Positions 55,959 through 62,969 of a DNA stretch of 62,969 nucleotides are shown in pieces. The notes beneath the pieces were generated by a model. It saw only the letters and a list, made by a program, of their open reading frames with translations, did no database searches and had not been told where the DNA came from. The stretch comes from Acanthamoeba sp. SK_2022b. Lineage: Eukaryota; Discosea; Longamoebia; Acanthamoebidae. Position 1 is the first letter of the stretch. Every line of letters starts with the position of its first letter. The stretch is taken from the NCBI GenBank assembly GCA_027943245.1, contig JANDJZ010000216.1, forward strand, positions 1 through 62,969, read 5' to 3'. The translations under genes were made by a program, and so were the position numbers.

Positions 55959-56913
55959 GCTCACTCTCTATCTCTCTCTCTCTCTCTCTGTGTGTGTGGC
56001 GTCGCCGGAGCAGAGTATCGTGGGGAGCACGAAGCGAAGCGTCGTGCCCATGAACCCGCTGGCGCATTCGGCCCTGTCGTCCGGCGCGCACAAGGCCACC
56101 CACCGCGCCCCGCCCCACCATCCGGGACTCCACTCTGGCCGCTCGCTCTCGTCGTCCTCGACGCACGCGCACTTCCGGTCGGCCGCCGCATCGCCGCCGC
56201 CCATGGCGCACCCCTCCGCCAAGCACCCGTCGTCGTCCCTCGGCCTCGACTCCTCGCTGTCGCCCTCCTCCGCCTCCTCCTCCTCGTCGTCTTCGACGTC
56301 TTCGTCTCTGTCATCGACGGCCCAGTCCGCTGCCCAGTCGACAGTAATGACATCAGCAGCGTCGCCGCTGTCGGCGTCCATGTTCTGGATTCAGAACATC
56401 CAGATGAAGCGGCTCAAGGAGCTCGAGGAGCGGAACCGCGCGCTGGCCAAGCAGGTCAAGCAGCTCCGCAAGCAGGTCGGGGCCAGCGACAAGCGGGCGG
56501 CCGCGCTCGAGGAGGAGAACCGGCGACAGCGCGAGACGATCGACAAGTACGACGAGAAGTGGAAGCGGCTCGAGCGCAGCGCGCGCGAGAAGATGAAGCA
56601 GCGGCAGAGCCTCTCGCGCACGTCGTCGTCGCCCTCGCCTGCCGCCCCGACGGCCGGCGGGTCGGCGGCCATCCCCAGCTCGCTGTCCGAGGGCAGCGGC
56701 CTGCCCATCATCGCCATCCCGGCCCTGTCGTCGTCGCCCTCAGGCTCGGTGCCATCGCCCGGCTCTTCGCCCATCTCGTCGCCGCTGTCGTCGTCGCCCT
56801 CGACCTCGTTCCTCATGCAGGCCGCCTCGTCGTCCCTCCTCTCGCCCTCGTCCTCGCTCTTCCTCCACTCCTCCTCCATCGCCGACGACGCCGGGCGAGG
56901 GCGCGAGCATTGA
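54032..56913 (+). CDS. MIT and coiled-coil protein, NRBF2/Atg38-like
   Basis: The seven exons are 54032-54061, 54124-54210, 54464-54591, 54680-55453, 55545-55650, 55756-55884 and 56014-56913 (717 aa). The first ~75 residues form a MIT-type three-helix bundle like that of NRBF2: AGDFGREAEEAAANGLFEEA, THKYLLAAQ, CFLDATKHTADAQMIQSLNL. A coiled coil near 345-400 (LSQAVDYLRTENAALTR) matches the NRBF2 pattern of VEFLVAENERL. A second strong coiled coil lies at ~515-590 (LKELEERNRALAKQVKQLRK). Long Ser/Pro tracts fill the rest. NRBF2/Atg38 bridges subunits of the autophagy PI3-kinase complex I. The call rests on order and motifs, so a generic MIT/coiled-coil trafficking adaptor is the alternative. 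The 30-nt first exon is supported by phase. Confidence 0.62.
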
Positions 56914-57502
56914 TGAATTATTTATTTACTTGTTTATTTATTGATTTATATTTTTGATTTATGATTACGAGTTTGTGTGTATGTGTGGCCCACCATGTTG
57001 TAAATACTATGTGCCTACAGACCTCTTGAAAAGTCAATCGATAGCAAACAGCGCAACCCAAGGCGCCTTCTCCCCATCACAGTACCGATCTGTGGCGGCC
57101 ACACCAGGAGCTATCCGCCAGCTCGACGCCCACCTCGTTCGCGTGTGCGAGACGTGCGTGTACACGTGCGGCCCCGAGGATCGCTGAGCCTGACGGGTGC
57201 CGCGGACACGCCAAGACGGGGGAGCTACGGAGTATGGGGAGCGAAAAGGAAGGACAGGCAAAAGGGCTGTAACCCACAGAACAGCGCAAAGCCTCCCCCT
57301 ATCACAGAACCAGACGTGGATGGTGTGCAACGCGTTGCACGCTGCAGTCACGGAGTGGCTGGAGGGGGAAAGCGATTGGATTAGGAAATCTCCCAATGAC
57401 GGCCGTAACATTACCCAAACTGGTTTGCGGGGGCCCTGGGAGAAAAACAGAAATCAACATCGATTTACAGGAGACCTTGATGGCATCCAGGGAAGGGTGC
57501 TA
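56914..57502. other. Intergenic region
   Basis: An AT-rich 3' end (56914-56970) follows the NRBF2-like stop. The remainder has open frames on both strands without motifs. The final part is probably the promoter and leader of the GILT-like gene. Confidence 0.45.
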
Positions 57503-58713
57503 ATGTCGCAGCAAAGCCCATGTCCCTTCTTCTTTGTACTCCTACTACTCCTCTTGGCCCTTGACAATGGTACCTAATCCTCCCCCACCTCCTGTGGCGA
57601 GTATCCACGTGAAATAACGTCATGTTATCTTGATAGCCCAATCATCCGATAGCAGAGAAGACAACCTGCTTCGATCTTCTCGAAACTCCTCGTCTTGTTC
57701 TTCCACCGAGGTACTACTGACCGAATTTCTGATACAACATCAAGACTCTTCAGCTAATACGATCGATTTCTGAGCAGAAGACGCAGATTGATCTCTATAT
57801 GACGTCGAAGAGCGCGCAAGGGGCCTGGACCGTGCTCGCCCTCGCACCGCTGGTGCAGATGCATCCCCATCTTAACCTCAGCGTCAACTTCATCGCTAGC
57901 TCCTTCCAAAATGGCACCTTCCATTCGGAGCACGGGGAGACCGAGGTGATTGGCGATTTGTGGGAGCTGTGTGCCATCCAACATTACCTGGAGCACAACC
58001 AATTTCTCGACTTCCTCCTCTGCATGAGCTGGGACTACGAGAACATCCCCAACAATGCCGTGAACTGCTCCATCTATGCCGAGCTCGATCTGGCCGTCAT
58101 GAATGGCTGCGTGCAATCTCGGGAGGGCCCCTTACTCCTCCACCGCTCCATCGCCCTCTCCAAAAACGTTGACGTGCCTCACGGTCAGGATAGCGTCTTC
58201 TTTGTCAACGGCGCGCGCTACGTCGGGCCCCTCAATCAGCTCGCCATCGAGCAGGCCCTCTGCGCCTTCCCCGTCGTGGAAGACGACAAGATCTACGAGA
58301 AGTGGTGGTTCTACCCCCTCATCGTTCTCGCCGCCCTCGTCGGCGGCGCCGTCCTCCTCGCCGGCATGCTGGCCGCCTACCGCCTCTACGTCAAGTGCAA
58401 CCGCGCCTCCGACATGTGGCTCAACATGATCAAGAACAACCCCGGCAACGCCCTCAACTTTGCCGACAAAGTCCAGGACGCCATGTACCGCTACGAGAAC
58501 CAGGCCAGCGCCGGCCATGGAGGCCCTGCCGCTGGCGTCGGGCCTTGGGCGAGCAGGGAGCGCGCGGCAGAGGAGGGCTACTCGTGCTCGCCGACCTACA
58601 ACTCGGTCAACGCCGGCGACTCCTCGCCCGACTCGTTCGAGACCGCCCACTACTACGCCGAGGAGAGCCCGCTGCTCGACACAAGCTGGTCGATGGGCGG
58701 CGTGCGGGAGTGA
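57503..58713 (+). CDS. GILT-like thioredoxin-fold type I membrane protein lacking redox cysteines
   Basis: The three exons are 57503-57569, 57637-57710 and 57778-58713 (358 aa). Exon 1 encodes a signal peptide (FFFVLLLLLLAL). The lumenal part reads IDLYMTSKSAQGAW where GILT proteins have strand one and the CxxC site. It then has EHGETEVIGDLWELC, which aligns with the GILT signature CQHGxxECxxNxxExC but keeps only the last Cys. FFVNGARYVG matches the cis-Pro/strand end in position, and further Cys pairs remain. A TM helix follows (WWFYPLIVLAALVGGAVLLA), then a ~90-residue cytosolic tail with tyrosine and YxxE-type patches. Activity as a thiol reductase is unlikely; binding or chaperone roles are guesses. 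Confidence 0.7.
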
Positions 58714-59484
58714 GGAACTTCTCCTCTCCTCCCCCACACATCCGTCTCGCCCGCTATCGACGTAAGAAGAAGAGGAAGAGGAGAAGGAGAAGAAGGAAGG
58801 AACAGCGAAAACGAGATGATAACCATCATCATCACCATCACTACCACCATCACTACTACTTCCATTTCGACTTTGCGCCAGCCGCAGGGGTCATCGCCGT
58901 GTAATTAGACTTCCCGCCTCCCTTCCTCTTCTCCCCTCCTCGCCGGCTTCCCCATTTTTGTGTTTTTTCATCATCTACACCTCTTCCTTCTGGCGTCTTC
59001 TCTACCACATCACCGCTCGTCACCCCCATCCTCCACATGTACGGTCTTCGCGCTTCACCGCCGCCTTTTGTTGGGCGAGCCACCAAGCGAGCAAGCTCAA
59101 GGGGCCAAGCTGCGTTGGCGAGGACGGCACCCGACATCGACCGCACGCCCTCTGCAGAGACGAGGGAGGCGGCCTCGTCGTCGACCGCCCTTCCGTCCCG
59201 CGAGCCAACGAGCTTGACCCCTCCCCCGCCTTCACCAAGGCCACTCTACTCGCTGTAATTTATTTTGTTTGCGTTGTGTGGAGCCACCGTCACCAGCTGG
59301 CAATGAAACGAGTGAACACCCCCCCCCCCTTCCAGGAGACCGCTCTTCATTCCGTGTATTGGTCCTCCTCTTGCGTTTTGCACGACTCTCTCTTGAGAAT
59401 GTAGTGCACAAACTGTGTCATTCGCTCATGTACACCGCTGTCTCCTCGACTTCTCACCCTCACAGGCTTCCAGCCAGCAGACCC
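58714..59484. other. 3' region and spacer
   Basis: A purine-rich tract (58765-58830) and a CAT/CAC-rich tract (58815-58870) follow the GILT-like stop. An ATG-started frame at 59037-59258 (73 codons) has low-complexity Ser/Pro/Arg composition and no motif. I do not call a gene. Confidence 0.45.
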
Positions 59485-59904
59485 TCACTTGCTCTTGTTG
59501 TCCCCACCATCGGTGGCGTTACCGATCCGCCCAAGCAGCCGTCGCTTGTCGTCGGCGGAGAGGTAGCGCACGGTGGCAGCCTCAGCCTCGCGCTCGGCGT
59601 CAGTCAGCTCTTCGGGTTGCGGTTCGTTGGCCTTGAGGTAGGCCATGCGGTCCATGTGGGGCTTCATCTGCAGCTCCCAATACGCCCACTGCATCCCAGT
59701 TTAATTAAATATTTAATTGAATATTTTTTATTTAAATAAAAATATATTTTTGCATGTATAAAAGAAGTGCAAATAAAGGAAGATGCAGGGAGTGGGGCAG
59801 AGTACGAGCTTGGCGCCTCCGATCAAAAGACAGACGCTGACGACGGCGCCAGCCAACTTGAGATGGTTTCGCTTGGGTTGGTACGCCGGTGGTCGCACGC
59901 TCAT
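59485..59904 (-). CDS. Small single-pass membrane protein, unknown
   Basis: The two exons, 59904-59806 and 59688-59485, give 100 aa. A short basic N-terminus (SVRPPAYQPKRNHLK) leads into one TM helix (LAGAVVSVCLLIGGAKLWAY). A soluble tail follows: LQMKPHMDRMAYLKANEPQP, then a Glu/Ala-rich segment and DDKRRLLGRIGN. The size and layout resemble small mitochondrial inner-membrane assembly or respiratory accessory proteins. I cannot name the family. Splice phase 0 agrees and both splice sites are canonical. Confidence 0.65.
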
Positions 59905-60556
59905 CCTTCAAAGCTTTGTAGCGTTGCGGTGTCGCCGCTCCCCTTGCCTGCAATCAGTCCGTTTACTCACCTTTACTGTTTAACGCGTATTCTTTTCTAT
60001 TTTCCGTTTTTATTCTTTTGGTAATCTTTTAATTCCTAAAATCATCTTTTTATTACTCCCCAAGGGCCCAAGAAGCAGGCACAACAGTGCGAGCATCAGT
60101 TTGCTACATGCTGGGTGAACGTCGTTGGCCTGGAGTTGCTTGTTGTGAGCCACACACAAATGTATACCTTGCAGCCATTGGCTAACAGACATTGCATTGC
60201 AACCTGGCAGGCAAAGGAACGATGAATGAGATGTGGCGACGGCAGATATCAGTTGACGGGCCTGTGGGGAGCTTCAAAGACCTCCCATCTCAGTGCTAAG
60301 GCTAGCAAGTGTGAGATGTGGAGTATTGGCGTGCCATTTGCCAGAAATTTCAGTACCATTGCTGGCAATACGACCTGTTTCAGGGGAGCAGATGGATTGA
60401 GGTGTGCTGAGTCTCTGAGAGTCTTAACTCAGTTTTCCAGCCCAACTCCCAGTCCTGGCATAGCTGGCTAGCGGCAGGCTATAAAAATGTTGCTGCTTCT
60501 TCAGCTAATCATCACCACCAAACTAGTGCAGCAGCACCCGAACACACTCTAACAAC
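59905..60556. other. Upstream region of the CBM49 lectin gene
   Basis: The AT-rich part near 59990-60060 is followed by a mixed-composition promoter. A + frame at 60226-60471 lacks motifs. The core promoter TATA box lies at 60480. Confidence 0.5.
60480..60486 (+). promoter_or_regulatory. TATA box
   Basis: TATAAAA occurs 77 bp upstream of the CBM49 lectin ATG, a spacing that suits a start site near 60510 and a short leader. Confidence 0.7.
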
Positions 60557-61884
60557 ATGAAGCAGTTCCTTCTCCTCGCTCTCTTGGCGGCTCTCTGCGC
60601 CTACGCCGTTGCTGGTACGACCGCTCGCGTTTTCCACTCCCGCACTTATTGTGCTCACATCACCACTTCGTTTTGGTTGCAGACTGCAGCGTCAGCGTCA
60701 AGCAGACCCTCGGCAGCGCATGGCAACAGGAGGGCAAGAACCTCTCCCAGTGGAACGTCCAGCTGACCGCCGGCTCCGAGGCAGTCAAGTCGCTCGAGCT
60801 CTCCATCACCGGCGCCAAGATCGTCCAGTTCTGGGAGCTCACCAACCAGTCCAACGGTCTGTTCGCCCTGCCCGACTACCGCGTCCAGAACGGCGGCATC
60901 GTCGCTGGCCAGGCCCACCAGTTCGGCTACATCTGGGAGTCCGCCTCGCAGGCCGCCATCACCGTCGCCTCCATCAACTGCGGTGCCGCCGCTTCGGCCA
61001 CGCCCTCGCCTTCGGCCGCTCCCGTCAGCCCCAGCGCTTCGCCTGCCGCTCCCTCGGCCGCGCCTTCGATCGTCGCCACGCCCCAGCCTGCTGGTTGCAG
61101 CGTGAGCGTCACCCAGACCGCTCGCTCGGCCAGCGCCGGCGGCAGCTGGACTGATGGTGCCTACCAGTTCCAGCTCTTCGACCTGACCATCGTGAACAAT
61201 GGCAACCAGCCCGTCGACAGCGCCCAGCTCACCATCGCCCTCGCCAGCGGCCAGGAGATCAGCCAGTTCTGGAACATCGAGCGCAAGAGCGGCTCCACCT
61301 TCGTCACCTCCACCACCTATGGCCCTCTCCAGGTCGGCGCCTCGCTCGGTGCTGGCTACGTGCTCCGCTCTCCCATCTCCGCTGGCCAGCCTGCCGCTCC
61401 CGCCGTCACCACCGACTCGGTGACCTGCGCTGGTGCCCCCACTGCCAGCCCTTCGCCCTCGGCCGCCCCCGCCAGCCCCAGCCCTTCGCCCTCGGCAGCC
61501 CCGACCATCGTCGCCACGCCCCAGCCTAGCCCTGCCAACGGCTGCAGCGCCACCGTGACCGCCGCTGCCCGCTCCGCCGCTGCTGGTGGCGTGTGGACCG
61601 ATGCCGGCTTCACCTTCCAGATCTTCGACCTCACCCTCACCAACAACGGCCAGCGCCCCCTCAATGGCGGCGTCCTCACCTTCACCTTGGCCGAGGAAGG
61701 GGCCACCATCACTCAGTTCTGGGAGCTGAGCAGGCAGGGCTCCACCAACGCCTTCAACATTGCCTTCAACTACGGCTCCCTCCAGGCTGGTGCAACCCAG
61801 GGTGCTGGCGTCGTCGTGCGTCTGGCCGGCTCGTCGCCCGCCGCCAAGCCCACCGTCACCATCGGTTCCCTCGGCTGCCAGTAA
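60557..61884 (+). CDS. Cyst-wall lectin of Luke type: three CBM49-like domains
   Basis: The two exons are 60557-60614 and 60683-61884 (419 aa). Exon 1 encodes a signal peptide (MKQFLLLALLAALCAYAVA). Three ~95-residue beta-jelly-roll domains follow at ~20-115, ~160-262 and ~315-419. Each starts CSVSV or CSATV and contains a hydrophobic strand such as FQLFDLTIVNNG, an Ile-x-Gln-Phe-Trp motif (IVQFWEL, ISQFWNI, ITQFWEL), a GYI or GYV strand, and a closing Cys. Ser/Pro/Ala-rich linkers separate them (SPSPSAAPASPSPSPSAAP). The QFW aromatic is the expected cellulose-contact residue. Published Acanthamoeba Luke lectins have two or three CBM49 domains with such spacers and bind cyst-wall cellulose. 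Expression during encystation is inference. A TATA box sits upstream. Confidence 0.88.
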
Positions 61885-62268
61885 GCCGTTCTTCTCCAAC
61901 GTCACATATTGTGATCAACCTCGCTCTACTCTTAACCTCCTCTTTCTCTCTACCTCTCCCTCCCCTTTCAGCAAGGCCTATGGCCGTTGTTCATAAAGTT
62001 ACCATTTACTTCTAGACATGCACCTCACGCAACACAGACGCCTAAGAGAGCCACAATAACCCGAAGACGGACAGATACAAGAACAGGCTCAAAAGATTAT
62101 CTTTTACCAAGCTATTAAAACAAAAATAAATAAATAGGGAGGTTTATGTACAAAAACCACAGCCACGCCGGCGGCGAGACACAGGCCAAAATGGGACGAT
62201 TGCTCCCTCTCCACTCCAGGTCTCTCCTCCTTTCGCTCATCATCATCAGCCCGCCATTGGGAGCGTCA
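61885..62268. other. Convergent 3' spacer
   Basis: This region lies between the CBM49 lectin (+) and the Myb-like gene (-). It contains AT-rich patches near 62100-62140 on both sides of which 3' ends would be processed. I see no gene. Confidence 0.5.
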
Positions 62269-62969
62269 TCACTCCTCGCTCTCCGGGTCCTCAATGTCGA
62301 GCTCCCCTTCACCGTCGCCCTCATCACCTTCTCCCTCGCCCTCGTACTCGCCCTCGCCCTCGCCATCTCCTCCCTCGCCGTCGCCGTCGCCATAGACGTC
62401 GATGTCGAGGCCTTCGTCTTCTTCGACCTTCATCGCATCGTGAGGGTGATGGTGATGGGCGCCGTGCACGTGCCCCGCCGGAAGGCCTCGAGACGCTGCG
62501 CCGTTGGGGTCCCCGCTGACGCTCGTCCGCCCGCCGCTCTCCTCCACGCCCCTCGTCGTGGGAGGCGCCGTGGCTGTCGCCGTGGACGCGACCGCCGCCG
62601 AAGCCGTTGGTGACGGATCGTCTTCGGCGCCGGCTGCCGGCGCGGGTCGATGAACGTTCGCGCCGCCGCCGACGCCGGGCTCCTCTCGCACCGACTCGGA
62701 CGTCGGTGGAGGCCTGGCAGCGTCCGCCCCGCCGCCCACGTTCACGCTGGGCCACTGGCCACCTTCGCCCTCCCCCTTGGAGCGTCGCCCGCGCCTGCTT
62801 TGACTGTCGACACCGTCAGCACAGACCACTGGAGAGGGAGAGGGAGAGGGAGAGGAAGAGGGAGAGGGAGAGGGAGAGAGGGGCCTACTTGGGCTTGGGG
62901 AGGTCCTGGATCTTGCCGGTCCTGATGAGGTACTGGCCGTGGCTCTGCACCTGCTCCCGCGTCTTGTTG
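62269..62969 (-). CDS. Myb SHAQKYF-like protein, 5' end beyond the window
   Basis: Two exons are visible: one running off the window end to 62889, and 62803-62269. The first reads NKTREQVQSHGQYLIRTGKI, close to the RTxxQVxSHxQKYF end of plant-type Myb repeats, then QDLPKPK. The second encodes a Pro/Ser/Gly-rich segment, a His cluster (HVHGAHHHHPHD) and a very acidic tail with repeated GEGE/GDGD (EDPESEE end). It is probably a DNA-binding nuclear protein. The Myb call rests on a short visible segment, so a SANT-domain protein is possible. Two in-frame splice sites support the join (phase 2). Confidence 0.6.
   Translation of the reverse strand, partial: TRRGSRCRATASTSSGPARSRTSPSPSRPLSPSPSPSSSPSPSPSPVVCADGVDSQSRRGRRSKGEGEGGQWPSVNVGGGADAARPPPTSESVREEPGVGGGANVHRPAPAAGAEDDPSPTASAAVASTATATAPPTTRGVEESGGRTSVSGDPNGAASRGLPAGHVHGAHHHHPHDAMKVEEDEGLDIDVYGDGDGEGGDGEGEGEYEGEGEGDEGDGEGELDIEDPESEE

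Noticed and set aside
54516..56381. Several long minus-strand frames opposite the NRBF2-like gene
   Set aside because: Open only because of high GC and Ser/Ala codon bias; no conserved motifs, while the plus frame has MIT and coiled-coil content.
59037..59258. 73-codon ATG frame after the GILT-like gene
   Set aside because: Low-complexity Ser/Pro/Arg text without motif; all frames in this GC-rich spacer look similar.

Overview
This window looks like nuclear DNA from a free-living amoeba, most probably Acanthamoeba (A. castellanii-like). Nearly every gene is GC-rich and split by many short GT-AG introns (about 40-160 nt). Coding is packed on both strands with gaps that are often under 200 bp. 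The gene content is plain eukaryotic: ubiquitin-S27a, SRP9, Tim9, HDAC, ING, RBR ligase, RapGAP and ICMT. A secreted protein with three CBM49-type domains joined by Ser/Pro spacers matches the architecture described for Acanthamoeba cyst-wall Luke lectins. I found about 30 gene models, two decayed gene fragments and no prokaryotic operons, CRISPR arrays, rRNA or convincing tRNA genes. I rebuilt exons by hand from conserved protein motifs and splice phases. For each multi-exon model the exon lengths sum to a whole number of codons.

Layout. 1-9.1 kb: RFX-type transcription factor, AidB-like acyl-CoA dehydrogenase and a SET/MYND methyltransferase, all on +. 9.1-11.4 kb: a decayed patch with a broken GT61-like glycosyltransferase, a 34-bp perfect palindrome and possible SAM-domain debris. 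11.4-17 kb: glycerate kinase, a small type I membrane protein, a Thr/Cys-repeat secreted protein (-), Tim9 (-) and a small heat-shock protein with a TATA promoter. 17.1-31.3 kb, all on -: SRP9, RapGAP, an acidic nuclear-type protein, a phospholipase-C-like phosphoesterase, a large beta-helix-like surface protein made of modular exons, and ICMT. 31.4-35.4 kb: RWD-RBR E3 ligase (+). 35.6-41.7 kb: a small unknown protein, a DEAD-box helicase fragment, KGD4/MRPS36, HMG box, ubiquitin-S27a and a class II HDAC. 42.4-46.2 kb: four-TM protein, ING-PHD protein and SDR (+). 46.4-53.4 kb: TauE/SafE permease (-), MFS transporter (+) and RMND1/DUF155 protein (-). 54-62.97 kb: NRBF2/Atg38-like protein, a degenerate GILT-like membrane protein, a small TM protein (-), the CBM49 lectin (+) and the 3' part of a Myb-SHAQKYF-like gene (-) running off the end.

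The genes do not form one pathway. Themes are chromatin (RFX, SMYD, HMG, ING, HDAC, Myb), mitochondria (Tim9, KGD4, RMND1, perhaps the small HSP), small-GTPase and membrane control (RapGAP, ICMT), secretion (SRP9) and cell or cyst surface (CBM49 lectin, beta-helix protein, Thr/Cys-rich protein). The most unusual items are the modular-exon surface protein, the GILT-like protein that has lost its redox cysteines, the palindrome-associated GT61 relic, two GC-AG introns, a 20-nt microexon and several introns that are multiples of three and free of stops.
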